From Neobacillus sp. PS2-9 (GTDB lineage: Bacteria > Bacillota > Bacilli > Bacillales > Cytobacillaceae): DNA of 64,000 nucleotides. The stretch lies in the NCBI RefSeq assembly GCF_030915525.1, contig NZ_CP133269.1:3135001-3199000 (forward strand), given 5' to 3'. The translations under genes and the position numbers were made by a program. The notes under the pieces are model-generated. The model was not told where the DNA came from and searched no databases. It saw only the letters and a program-made list of their open reading frames with translations. Positions 1-8,321 of this stretch are shown here, one piece after another (the stretch's first letter is position 1; every line of letters begins with the position of its first letter).

Positions 1-369
1 AAGTGAGGATTTTACAGCGTTAATATTAAAACGTGCAAGTCGATAGGCACCGAACAATGGGAATAGACCGGCAATGGCCATTCCAGCTACTCCAAAGTCA
101 CTGAAATATGAATAATAGGCCATCATCGCAGGTGCAACCCCGAAGGTTACGATATCAGCCAATGAGTCGAGCTCTTTACCTAAATCACTTTCTACACGAA
201 GCATCCGTGCAATTCGTCCATCCATGCTATCGAGCATCATGCCAATCAAAATTAATATGGCTGCATTTTTGTAGTCTCCTTGTGCCGAATACATTACCGA
301 CAAAAAGCCAAAGAATAAATTTGCAAGGGTAAATAGATTAGGAATACTGTTTCTAATAATATGTATCAC
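1..369 (-). CDS. pssA: CDP-diacylglycerol-serine O-phosphatidyltransferase (3' part beyond window)
   Basis: The enzyme condenses CDP-diacylglycerol with serine to make phosphatidylserine in the membrane, the first step to phosphatidylethanolamine. The reading frame is open to base 1, so only the first 123 residues are seen. They hold the full CDP-alcohol phosphotransferase signature DG(x)2AR(x)8G(x)3D(x)3D, read as DGRIAR ... G ... DSLAD, and hydrophobic segments before and after it. The likely start is a GTG at 369 with GGA close upstream; no ATG start exists, so the exact start is uncertain. It follows the PAP2 phosphatase by 20 bases on the same strand, suggesting a phospholipid operon. 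Confidence 0.9.
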   Translation of the reverse strand, partial: MIHIIRNSIPNLFTLANLFFGFLSVMYSAQGDYKNAAILILIGMMLDSMDGRIARMLRVESDLGKELDSLADIVTFGVAPAMMAYYSYFSDFGVAGMAIAGLFPLFGAYRLARFNINAVKSSL

Positions 370-389
370 TCCAAAAAAAATTATAAAAT

Positions 390-1061
390 TTAAGCCACTT
401 CTTTTTCTCGCTTATGTTTCTTATTATACTTCTTTTCCATATAAAATTGGAAAAACAAAATCGCAGTTGTTAACCAAAAGCCGCTGGCAAAATACCCGCC
501 AATAATATCACTTGGATAATGGACTCCCAAATAGATTCGGCTAATCCCAATGGATAGGATCATTCCCACGCTCACAAAAATCAACAGCACCCTTCCCCAT
601 CTGTTGGGTATATGTCGCCACAACAGAAAGGATACGACTCCATATACTGTAAAAGCATTCATTGCATGTCCGCTAGGAAAGCTGTATCCCCCAACTTCGA
701 TTAAGCGGTGTAATTCTGGTCGTGTTCTTTTAAAAAATTGTTTCAAGAGTTCATTTAATATCGCTGAACCCATGATAGCTGCCACAAATAAGATTAGTTC
801 TAAACGATGATGCAATACTTTGTAAAGGAATAATAAAAGTAACATGCTCAGTCCTATGACAACAGGAGCCGATCCAATCGTGGTAAAAAACTTCATCGTG
901 CGTGTTAATCCAATCGATTCCAAGCCTTGAATATAATCGATAACTTGATGATCGAATTGATTGATCTTTTGGTCACTAATAAACAATGATATCAAACTAA
1001 AGCCCAATATGGAAATAGCGCTTATAAAAAATGCGATGACAAGTCTTATTTTTAAACTCAT
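390..1061 (-). CDS. PAP2-family membrane lipid phosphatase
   Basis: A 223-residue integral membrane phosphatase of the PAP2/BcrC type. All three phosphatase motifs are present: K(x)6RP (KQFFKRTRP), PSGH, and SR(x)5H(x)3D (SRIYLGVHYPSD), which carry the nucleophilic and proton-donor histidines. About five to six membrane helices are visible. Such proteins dephosphorylate phosphatidylglycerol phosphate, phosphatidic acid or undecaprenyl pyrophosphate; the sequence alone does not decide which. Lying 20 bases upstream of pssA fits a lipid role. The ATG has a good ribosome site, AAAGGAATATCATA. The C-terminus is strongly basic. Confidence 0.9.
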   Translation of the reverse strand: MSLKIRLVIAFFISAISILGFSLISLFISDQKINQFDHQVIDYIQGLESIGLTRTMKFFTTIGSAPVVIGLSMLLLLFLYKVLHHRLELILFVAAIMGSAILNELLKQFFKRTRPELHRLIEVGGYSFPSGHAMNAFTVYGVVSFLLWRHIPNRWGRVLLIFVSVGMILSIGISRIYLGVHYPSDIIGGYFASGFWLTTAILFFQFYMEKKYNKKHKREKEVA

Positions 1062-1131
1062 TATGATATTCCTTTCTATTTTTATCCCATTGTAGAACTA
1101 CAAATAACATCAGACTAGATGGAAATTGACG

Positions 1132-1838
1132 GAGGACATGTCTACGTGACCGTTTCCTTTCTCTATCAACCATTTCGGGTTCATAAAACCTGTCTATGCG
1201 ACCGTACCCCTTCTCCATTAGGTATTTCGGGTTCATAGAGCATGTCTATGCGACCGTTTCCCTTCTCCTTCAGGTATTTCGGGCTCATAGAACCTGGCTA
1301 TGCGACCGTTTCCCTTCTCCTTCAGGTATTTCGGGTTCATAGAGCCTGGCTATGCGACCGTTTCCCTTCTCCTTCAACCATTTCGGGCTCATAGAACCTC
1401 TCTATGCGACCGTTTCCCTTCTCCTTCAACCATTTCGGGCTCATAGAACCTCTCTATGCGACCGTATCCCTTCTCCTTCAACCATTTCGGGCTCATAGAA
1501 CCTCTCTATGCGACCGTATCCCTTCTCCTTCAACCATTTCGGGCTCATAGAACCTCTCTATGCGATCGTTTCCCTTCTTCATCAACCATTTCGGGTTCAT
1601 AGAGCCTGTCTATGCGACCGTATCCCTTCTCCTTCAACCATTTCGGGCTCATAGAACCTCTCTATGCGACCGTATCCCTTCTCCTTCAACCATTTCGGGC
1701 TCATAGAACCTCTCTATGCGACCGTATCCCTTCTCCTTCAACCATTTCGGGCTCATAGAACCTCTCTATGCGACCGTATCCCTTCTCCTTCAACCATTTC
1801 GGGCTCATAGAACCTGGCTATGCGACCGTATCCCTCAT
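1132..1838. repeat. 52-bp tandem repeat array, 13 copies
   Basis: The core TTTCGGG recurs at 1173, 1225, 1277 and so on to 1797, always exactly 52 bases apart, giving 13 copies without any insertion or deletion. Copies differ by a few substitutions, for example CGTTTCCC or CGTATCCC. Each unit holds a small inverted repeat, CATAGA-acctc-TCTATG, able to form a hairpin. The array fills most of the gap between the PAP2 gene and terC. Because 52 is not a multiple of three it does not encode one repetitive protein. The flanks at 1062-1131 and 1839-1935 show nothing I recognise. Confidence 0.95.
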
Positions 1839-1935
1839 CCGTCAACGAAATTTAGCATATAGATATTCTATTTTAAAGACTTTCCATTAATATCTCTTCC
1901 CTCAGGATTAGTATGTCAAATAATCATAGTAAAAT

Positions 1936-1957
1936 GAAAACTCGCCAATTGGCGAGT
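1936..1957 (-). terminator. Intrinsic terminator of terC
   Basis: ACTCGCC-AATT-GGCGAGT hairpin just past the terC stop codon, followed on the minus strand by TTTTCATTTT. Confidence 0.85.
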
Positions 1958-1962
1958 CTTCA

Positions 1963-2748
1963 TTATAACGCCTTGGCTTTATGCACGGGCTCTTCAGCTT
2001 TATCTTTAGAAAACAGAAACCCTGCCACAGCAATCCCGACTAATACAACATAAAATGTTACTTTCCATTCAGTCGAATGAGCAAATTCCTCATTTAATAT
2101 AGCTAACGAAGGGTGCGAAAGTGTGTAGACAGCTAATTTCACCCCCACCCAGCCCACGATTGTAAAGGCAGCGATTTCTAACCCCGGCTTTTTTTCAAGA
2201 AGCTTCACAAAGAGATTGGCTGCAAAACGCATAATGATCAGGCCAATAATACCACCTGCAAAAATAACTAAGAACTTACCACCATCTAATCCACCAATAT
2301 TAGGTAACGGAGTATCCGGAAGAACAACAGCCATTGCTACAGCTGCAAGGATGGAGTCTACAGCAAAGGCGATATCAGCTAATTCCACCTTAAACACCGT
2401 ACTCCAGAAACCACCCGCTTTTTTACTCTCATTCTTCTCCTTCATATAATTTGCTTTTCCCTTAATTACCTTTCGGAAAACATGATTACCTGCCATAAAT
2501 AATAAATAAAGTGCTCCAATCGCTTGAACCTGCCAAACATCTACAAGGTATGAAATGACAAATAATGAGGCAAAGCGGAATACAAAGGCGCCAGCTAAAC
2601 CATAAAATAAAGCTTTTTTCCGCTCTTCTTCAGGAAGGTGCTTAACCATAATTGCTAGCACTAGCGCATTGTCTGCTGCTAAAAGACCTTCAAGCGCAAT
2701 GAGAATAAGCAATACCCAGCCATACTCGAATAATAGAGATACATCCAT
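1963..2748 (-). CDS. TerC-family manganese exporter
   Basis: A 261-residue TerC-family membrane protein with about seven helices. The hallmark acidic residues in membrane segments are visible: ALEGLLAADNALVLA near the N-terminus and VELADIAFAVDSILA in the middle. Bacillus homologues YkoY and YceF (MeeY and MeeF) export Mn2+ and help load secreted enzymes. The metal assignment is supported directly by context, because a yybP-ykoY Mn2+ riboswitch precedes the gene. The start has a strong GAGGAGG site. A basic tail ends the protein. Paralogues cannot be told apart here, so no symbol is given. Confidence 0.92.
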   Translation of the reverse strand: MDVSLLFEYGWVLLILIALEGLLAADNALVLAIMVKHLPEEERKKALFYGLAGAFVFRFASLFVISYLVDVWQVQAIGALYLLFMAGNHVFRKVIKGKANYMKEKNESKKAGGFWSTVFKVELADIAFAVDSILAAVAMAVVLPDTPLPNIGGLDGGKFLVIFAGGIIGLIIMRFAANLFVKLLEKKPGLEIAAFTIVGWVGVKLAVYTLSHPSLAILNEEFAHSTEWKVTFYVVLVGIAVAGFLFSKDKAEEPVHKAKAL

Positions 2749-2802
2749 GAAAATTCCTCCTCTAAAAGGTATATTTTTTCTATAATACTCCCTAACGCCA
2801 AA

Positions 2803-2837
2803 TAAAAAGGCCTTTACCGCTTACCAGTAAAGGCCTT
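2803..2837 (-). terminator. Second leader terminator before terC
   Basis: Hairpin AAGGCCTTTAC / GTAAAGGCCTT with a 9-base loop, then TTTTTATT on the minus strand. It lies between the riboswitch terminator and the terC start, so it is a second attenuation point in the same leader. Confidence 0.75.
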
Positions 2838-2845
2838 AAAAAACA

Positions 2846-2877
2846 TAAAAAGACCTTTACCGTAAAGTAAAGGTCTT
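2846..2877 (-). terminator. Riboswitch-controlled terminator of terC leader
   Basis: Hairpin AAGACCTTTAC / GTAAAGGTCTT with a 6-base loop and a T run. Its upstream arm overlaps the 3' strand of the aptamer closing helix (GCAAGACCTTT), so closed aptamer and terminator are mutually exclusive. Confidence 0.85.
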
Positions 2878-2960
2878 GCTAACAACGTCCATGTTGCCAA
2901 TAAAGCCGGAGAAACATGTTTCTCGAAATGACGACTTTATTGTAGCAGCTACTCCCCTTT
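2867..2960 (-). promoter_or_regulatory. yybP-ykoY manganese riboswitch aptamer
   Basis: On the minus strand the leader starts AAAGGGGAGTAGC and ends TTAGCAAGACCTTT, the two conserved strands of the closing helix in the yybP-ykoY family. Between them are the GTCGTCA-TTCG segment and an inner hairpin ending in CTCCGGCTTTATTG, matching the layout of the Bacillus subtilis yybP leader. In this family Mn2+ binding stabilises the aptamer and lets transcription continue. The stretch 2961-3029 holds nothing else I recognise. Confidence 0.9.
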
Positions 2961-3029
2961 AAAAAGGAAATATTTTATTACTAATAATATATCAAACTTC
3001 CAATAAAATGTCAATGGTCTATAGAAAGA

Positions 3030-3674
3030 TTAATACAATCTTTGCTCATACCCCTCATGAAGGCTTGCTTCCATTTCCTCCACGGTTACATCCTTGATAT
3101 TGGTGTGATCAGCTAAAATTTTTGCAGCTCTTGGTAAAGATTTCTTATCCAACCAACTCTCAGGCTTCCAAAGGCCAGAACGGATTAAGGCTTTAGCGCA
3201 GTGAATAAAGCACTCCTCAACCTCAACCCCAATTCCCACTAAAGGAGCCTTCCCATTAACCGCCATTTTCTCTAATAAATCCTCATCTGTTACTATACAA
3301 GCTTTCCCATTTACACGAAGTGTTTCTCCAAGACCTGGGATCAAAAATTGCAGTCCGACAAAAGGGTTTTCAAGAATATTATTCATGGAATCTACTCGTT
3401 TGTTTCCTGGTCTTTCAGGTATGATAAGTTGATTATCATTTAACACCAATACAAAACCAGGCTGGTCACCTCGCGGTGAAACATCACAATGGCCACTTTT
3501 ATTAGCAGTGGACATAACCAAAAATGGCGACAAGCTAATAAAATTTTTACAATGAATATCTAAATGGTTAATCACCTTTTTTTGTGCTCTTTCACTAGGA
3601 GTCCCCATCAGATTTCGAAGTTCGTCTTTTGTAGTGATTTTCTTTTTAAAGCTTAAAGTTTCCTGCATCAACAT
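3030..3674 (-). CDS. PPOx-type FMN-binding flavoprotein, MSMEG_1061-like
   Basis: A 214-residue soluble protein with a pyridoxamine-phosphate-oxidase split-barrel core. Recognisable segments are FLVMSTANKSGHCDVSPRGD near residue 52 and the FMN-contact region LIIPERPGNKRVDSMNNILENP near residue 84. Family members bind FMN and usually reduce or oxidise small substrates; the true substrate is unknown. The ATG follows AAAGG by five bases. It lies 8 bases downstream of the M32 peptidase on the same strand, so the two are likely co-transcribed, with no clear functional link. Confidence 0.85.
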   Translation of the reverse strand: MLMQETLSFKKKITTKDELRNLMGTPSERAQKKVINHLDIHCKNFISLSPFLVMSTANKSGHCDVSPRGDQPGFVLVLNDNQLIIPERPGNKRVDSMNNILENPFVGLQFLIPGLGETLRVNGKACIVTDEDLLEKMAVNGKAPLVGIGVEVEECFIHCAKALIRSGLWKPESWLDKKSLPRAAKILADHTNIKDVTVEEMEASLHEGYEQRLY

Positions 3675-3682
3675 TTCATCCT

Positions 3683-5215
3683 TTATAGTTCGTATACTTC
3701 CGTATATTTCTTCTCTAAATACTCCACAAGATAATCTGCGTTTAATTCTTCACCTGTTACTCTTACAATTAACTCATTTGGCGTATAAAGCTTGCCGTAC
3801 TGATGAATCTTTTCCTTTAACCATTCCTGAATTAAATCAAACCGTCCGTTTTCAATATAGTTATTGAACTCCGGTACTTCGTTTTGAATGGTACGAAGGA
3901 TTTGGGCAGCATAGAGATTACCTAATGAATAGGACGGGAAGTAACCAATTCCACCAAAGGACCAATGGACATCTTGAAGAACGCCCTCTGTATCCGTATT
4001 AGGTGTAACACCAAGGTAATCCTGCATTTTTTGGTTCCAAATGGCCGGAAGGTCTTTCACTTCAATCTCACCGCCAATTAAGGCTTTTTCGATTTCATAA
4101 CGAAGCATGATGTGAAGATTATAAGTTAGTTCATCTGCTTCCACACGGATAAATGATGGCTGCACTGTATTAACTGCACAATAGAATTCTTCAACCGAAA
4201 CATTTTCCAATTGGTTTGGAAAATACTCCTGAAGCTTTGGATAAAAATACTTCCAGAATTCCTTACTGCGTCCAACCATATTTTCTAAGAATCGAGATTG
4301 TGATTCATGAATACCAAAGGATGCGCCGCTTTGAAGGACCGACTCTTCGAAAGCAGGATTAACATGTTGTTCATAAATTCCATGCCCCGCCTCGTGAATC
4401 GTCCCAAATAAAGCGGATCGGACGTTCTTTTCTAAATAACGGGTGGTTAAACGTACATCCCCGGTATTAACGGTTTGTGCAAATGGATGAACCGTTTCGT
4501 CCAGTCTTCCTGCGTTCATATCAAAACCAATTATAGGTAAAATATACCGATTAAATTCTTTTTGTTTTTCAATTTCGAATGATTGATCGAAAATTTCTAC
4601 TTTGGTTGGTTTTCCATTATTCTTAATGCGTTCTAATAGCTTTACACTAGATTCTCTTAACTTCGCAAATAATGGATCTAGTTTTTTCACAGTTAATCCT
4701 GGCTCAAACTCATCCAACAATGCATCGTATGGATGCTCCTCATAGCCATAAATTTCAGCAAATTTACGCTTATATTCTACTATTTTCTCTAGGGAAGGAA
4801 GGTAACGGGCAAAATCATTGTTTTCCCGAGCCTCTTCCCAGGCATCATTTGCTTGGGCTGTAAGTATGCTATATTCCTGAAAAAGGTCAGCTGGTATACT
4901 TTTAGATTTTTGATAATACTCTTTGTATTCTCGTACTTTCGCTTTTGTCATTTCGTCTAATCCCTCAGTTTTTTCAGTAGACGATAATGTCTCTAACAGG
5001 TCACCCATTTCTTGTGAGACCGAAAGCTTAAATACTTCCGTTCTAAGGGTTCCTGCTGCTTTAGCAAACACATTTCTCCCTTTTTTCGGAGCCATCACCT
5101 TTTGATCCCAATCTGCCAATCCTATAATACTTGAAAAATGAGTAATCTTTTCATCTAACGCCTTGAACTGCTCCAACGCTTTTTTTACTGTTGGATCCAT
5201 TACTTTTTGTTCCAT
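3683..5215 (-). CDS. ypwA: M32 family metallocarboxypeptidase
   Basis: A 510-residue cytosolic zinc carboxypeptidase of the M32 (Taq carboxypeptidase) family, which trims C-terminal residues from peptides. The zinc motif HEXXH appears as HEAGH near residue 276, followed by the family motifs HESQSRFLEN and IRVEADELTYNLH. Length matches the family (about 500). There is no signal peptide. The ATG has a GAGGAGGT site. The symbol follows the B. subtilis YpwA homologue. The PPOx gene follows closely. Confidence 0.95.
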   Translation of the reverse strand: MEQKVMDPTVKKALEQFKALDEKITHFSSIIGLADWDQKVMAPKKGRNVFAKAAGTLRTEVFKLSVSQEMGDLLETLSSTEKTEGLDEMTKAKVREYKEYYQKSKSIPADLFQEYSILTAQANDAWEEARENNDFARYLPSLEKIVEYKRKFAEIYGYEEHPYDALLDEFEPGLTVKKLDPLFAKLRESSVKLLERIKNNGKPTKVEIFDQSFEIEKQKEFNRYILPIIGFDMNAGRLDETVHPFAQTVNTGDVRLTTRYLEKNVRSALFGTIHEAGHGIYEQHVNPAFEESVLQSGASFGIHESQSRFLENMVGRSKEFWKYFYPKLQEYFPNQLENVSVEEFYCAVNTVQPSFIRVEADELTYNLHIMLRYEIEKALIGGEIEVKDLPAIWNQKMQDYLGVTPNTDTEGVLQDVHWSFGGIGYFPSYSLGNLYAAQILRTIQNEVPEFNNYIENGRFDLIQEWLKEKIHQYGKLYTPNELIVRVTGEELNADYLVEYLEKKYTEVYEL

Positions 5216-5386
5216 TATGTAGACCTCCTCATCGCTCTTTTCTATGTCTATAAAGTTTGCTGATGTTGCAACAACATCAAACTTAATTATAAATTAAAAA
5301 TTCAAATTAGGGAAAAAATTAAAAAACAGTTTCATTGACAATAAATTTAAGATCCTCGACCAAATCAGGCATATTTTTTACCTATT

Positions 5387-5569
5387 GGCTCTTTTAAACT
5401 TGTCTGTTGATTTCCGCTCCAGGCACTTCGCTTTCCGTGGGCGTTTCGGCGAGCCTCCTCGGCGCTTGCGCCTGCGGGGTCTCCCCTGACCCGTACTCCC
5501 ACAGGAGTCTTCGTGCCTTCCACTCCAATCAACAGGGTAAAAAAATCAACACTGTTCTTTAACACAGCC
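5387..5569 (-). mobile_element. MITE-like element, copy A (183 bp)
   Basis: One of six related elements in the window. Ends are GGCTCTTTTAAAC on the left and the complement of GGCTGTGTTAAAG on the right. It is flanked by a perfect 8-base direct repeat, TACCTATT, at 5379-5386 and 5570-5577, the mark of target-site duplication. The interior is GC-rich and carries inverted GGAGCGGAA/TTCCGCTCC segments. A 66-codon open frame across it is a by-product, also seen in other copies. The rest of the gap, 5216-5386 and 5578-5738, shows nothing definite. Confidence 0.85.
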
Positions 5570-5738
5570 TACCTATTAATGGTAAAATTATGATTCTCAC
5601 CGATATGTTAATAAAGGGTATTTTTTATAGTATTTGTTATTTTTAGCATTTATTTTCCAATTCTTGTTGTTCCTTCTTAATGGATAAGGCATAATAAATA
5701 CTGACCACAAGCTAGAGTGTAAAAGGATGTGTTACATT

Positions 5739-7808
5739 TTGGAGAAACCCAATAAGAAAAAGTCCCATTTCCCCTTTCGATTAAATATCCTTTTTTTTAG
5801 TGTCTTTTTATTATTTTCAATACTTATATTACGCCTAGGCTTTGTTCAAATTGTTTATGGTGAAAACTTTAAACGAGACCTAGAGAGAAAAGAAGATATT
5901 ACAGTTAGTAATCCTGTCCCCAGAGGGAAGATGTTTGATAGAGATTTTAAAGTGGTTGTTGACAATATCCCTAAAAGTGCCATTACCTTCACAAATGAGG
6001 GGTTTACCCAGAAGGAAATGCTTGGGACTGCCAAAAAACTAGCACAGTTGATTGACAAAAATACCGATAAGGTCACTCTAAGGGAAAAAAAAGATTTCTG
6101 GATCATGAAACATCCGAAGCTTGCAGATAAGAAAATTACACAAGAAGAAAAAGCCTTATTAGCTAACAAAAAAATGACAGATAAAGAACTCTACAAATTA
6201 AAAGTAGATCGAGTGACCGATGCTGAATTACAAACTTTAACTGCGAATGATCTCGAGGTCATGGCCATCTACCGAGAATTTATTAGCGGTTATAAATTCA
6301 CACCACAGATTGTAAAAAATGAAAACGTGACCGATAAGGAATTTGCCGTTGTAAGTGAAAATCTTCAATCTCTTCCGGGGGTAGAAACAACGACAGATTG
6401 GGACCGTGCTTACGCATTTAAAGATACCTTGCGATCAGTATTAGGAAAAGTAACAAAATCTGATGAGGGGTTGCCTGCAGAACAATTAGATTATTTTTTG
6501 GCAAGAGGATACAGTCGTAACGACCGCGTCGGCAAGAGCCAGCTTGAAATGCAATATGAAGATGTTCTACACGGTTATAAATCCAAAGTAAAAAACATTA
6601 CCGATAAGACAGGAAGCGTCATCGAGACACAACCTGTGACTGACGGAAAAAAAGGAAACGACCTTGTCCTTACAATCGATATGGAACTGCAAATGGCAGT
6701 AGATAAAATAATTGAAGATGAGCTTTGGGCAGCAAAGAGATCACCCGGGACTGTACTAACAGATCGGGCTTACGTGGTTTTAATGGACCCACATACTGGT
6801 GAAGTATTAGCGATGTCTGGAAAAAAGATTGTAAAAGATCCTGACACCGGAATAGTGGAAATGATGGATGATGCACTAGGCACTTTCACTACTACATATA
6901 ATGTTGGTTCCGCTGTTAAAGGCGCAACTATTCTAACTGGATTTAAAACTGGAGCAATTTCTCCTGGAACGGTATTTGATGATACGGGTTTAAAAATCAA
7001 AGACACCCCAATAAAGAAGTCATATGCGTATTTGGGAAGAGTAAATGAAATAGACGCCTTGAAAAAATCATCTAACGTTTATATGTTTCATACGGCAATC
7101 CGTATCGGACAAGGACATTATGAGTATGAAAAACCATTAAATTTTTCTAATCCGAAAGCATTTGAAACGATTAGAAATTCTTTCTCCTCATTTGGTTTGG
7201 GCACAAGAACGGGTATCGATTTACCAAATGAGCAGACAGGATTTAAAGGACAGAGTAAGCTACCTGGTTATTTACTAGACCTTGTTATTGGTCAATATGA
7301 TACCTACTCAACGATGCAACTTGCTCAATACGTTGCAACCATTGCCAATGGGGGCAACCGAATGCAGCCACATGTAGTGAAGCAAATTAGACATTCTGCA
7401 GAGGATGGCGAAGAACTCGGGCCTGTCGCACAGGAAATGACACCAACTGTGCTCAATACCATAGATGTTAAAAAACTATGGATGACCCGTGTACAAACAG
7501 GATTTAAGAAAGTGATGCAGGAGCCTGGTGGAACAGCAACTAAGTTTTTTAGCGATGTTAAGTACTCTCCAGCAGGGAAAACAGGAACGGCAGAAGCCTT
7601 TTATGACGGACCATTAAGAAGCCAATTTGGGAAAGAGCCGCCCCCGGTCATGAATCTAAGCCTGGTAAGTTATGCCCCAAGCACGAATCCTGAGGTCGCG
7701 ATGGCCGTGATTGTTCCTTGGGCCTATCAAGGAAAGGTTGATAATAGAGCTAATTTAAAAATTGGCCGCAAGGTTCTTGATACGTATTTTCAACTGAGGA
7801 ATAAATAG
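5739..7808 (+). CDS. Class B penicillin-binding protein (transpeptidase), PbpA/PbpH type
   Basis: A membrane-anchored DD-transpeptidase that cross-links peptidoglycan, of the elongation-type PBP2 group. There is a short cytoplasmic N-terminus, one signal-anchor helix, a dimerisation domain, then the penicillin-binding domain. The active-site motifs are present: SXXK as SAVK (in YNVGSAVKGAT), SXN as SSN, and KTG in AGKTGTAEAF. About 690 residues fits PbpA/PbpH. I chose the TTG at 5739 because AAAAGG stands 11 bases before it, whereas the ATG at 5727 abuts that site. A terminator follows. Confidence 0.93.
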   Translation: MEKPNKKKSHFPFRLNILFFSVFLLFSILILRLGFVQIVYGENFKRDLERKEDITVSNPVPRGKMFDRDFKVVVDNIPKSAITFTNEGFTQKEMLGTAKKLAQLIDKNTDKVTLREKKDFWIMKHPKLADKKITQEEKALLANKKMTDKELYKLKVDRVTDAELQTLTANDLEVMAIYREFISGYKFTPQIVKNENVTDKEFAVVSENLQSLPGVETTTDWDRAYAFKDTLRSVLGKVTKSDEGLPAEQLDYFLARGYSRNDRVGKSQLEMQYEDVLHGYKSKVKNITDKTGSVIETQPVTDGKKGNDLVLTIDMELQMAVDKIIEDELWAAKRSPGTVLTDRAYVVLMDPHTGEVLAMSGKKIVKDPDTGIVEMMDDALGTFTTTYNVGSAVKGATILTGFKTGAISPGTVFDDTGLKIKDTPIKKSYAYLGRVNEIDALKKSSNVYMFHTAIRIGQGHYEYEKPLNFSNPKAFETIRNSFSSFGLGTRTGIDLPNEQTGFKGQSKLPGYLLDLVIGQYDTYSTMQLAQYVATIANGGNRMQPHVVKQIRHSAEDGEELGPVAQEMTPTVLNTIDVKKLWMTRVQTGFKKVMQEPGGTATKFFSDVKYSPAGKTGTAEAFYDGPLRSQFGKEPPPVMNLSLVSYAPSTNPEVAMAVIVPWAYQGKVDNRANLKIGRKVLDTYFQLRNK

Positions 7809-7822
7809 TCGTTCAATCATAG

Positions 7823-7849
7823 GGTGCCTAATATGGCACCTTATTTTTT
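7823..7849 (+). terminator. Intrinsic terminator of the PBP gene
   Basis: GGTGCC-taatat-GGCACC followed by TTATTTTTT. The T tract overlaps the stop codon of the convergent 2Fe-2S subunit gene. Confidence 0.85.
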
Positions 7850-8296
7850 GGATAGTACTGATTTTACCGCCTTCTCAATTTCTAAATAGCTCGTGCATCG
7901 GCAAATATTCGACTCCAACCACTCTTTAATGGTTGAGTCATTCGCATTCGGATGATTTTCAATTAATGCATGACAGTTCATGATGAACCCTGGAGTGCAA
8001 TATCCGCATTGAAAAGCAAAGTTGTCTATAAAAGCTTGTTGAATGGGTGTCCCCTGAAGCCCTTCTATAGTTGTCACCTTTTTCCCAACAGCCTCCACAG
8101 CTAGCATTAAACAGGATTTCATTGGCCAACCGTCAATAGTAACCGTACAGGCCCCACAGTCCCCATTTAAACAGCCTGGCTTAGCTCCAGTAAGACCCAA
8201 TTTCCCCCTTAATGTATATAACAGAGTATCAGCATAGCGCACAGTGGTTACTCGGCTTTCACCATTAACCTGTAAGGTAATTGTGTTTGATTTCAA
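7841..8296 (-). CDS. 2Fe-2S subunit of a xanthine-dehydrogenase-family hydroxylase
   Basis: A 151-residue iron-sulfur subunit that passes electrons from the molybdenum site to FAD. The plant-ferredoxin-type cluster is seen as CLNGDCGAC with a further cysteine at SCLML, and the second cluster as CGYCTPG and CRC. Length matches PucE/CoxS proteins. It is last in the five-gene leftward cluster, 25 bases after the FAD subunit. The likely substrate is a purine or another N-heterocycle; sequence alone does not decide. Confidence 0.93.
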   Translation of the reverse strand: MKSNTITLQVNGESRVTTVRYADTLLYTLRGKLGLTGAKPGCLNGDCGACTVTIDGWPMKSCLMLAVEAVGKKVTTIEGLQGTPIQQAFIDNFAFQCGYCTPGFIMNCHALIENHPNANDSTIKEWLESNICRCTSYLEIEKAVKSVLSKK

Positions 8297-8321
8297 TCTA
8301 CCATCTCCCTTATTACCGCTT

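Noticed and set aside
997..1236. Open frame on the minus strand across the 52-bp array (79 codons)
   Set aside because: It runs through repeat units whose frame shifts each copy, and overlaps the PAP2 start; no ribosome site.
1132..1838. Possible CRISPR array
   Set aside because: Units are contiguous 52-bp repeats with no unique spacers and no cas genes in the window.
5365..5565. 66-codon minus-strand frame, and similar frames in the other MITE copies (for example 40769-41011, 41442-41732, 61274-61480)
   Set aside because: Each coincides with a non-coding mobile element and the frame breaks between copies.
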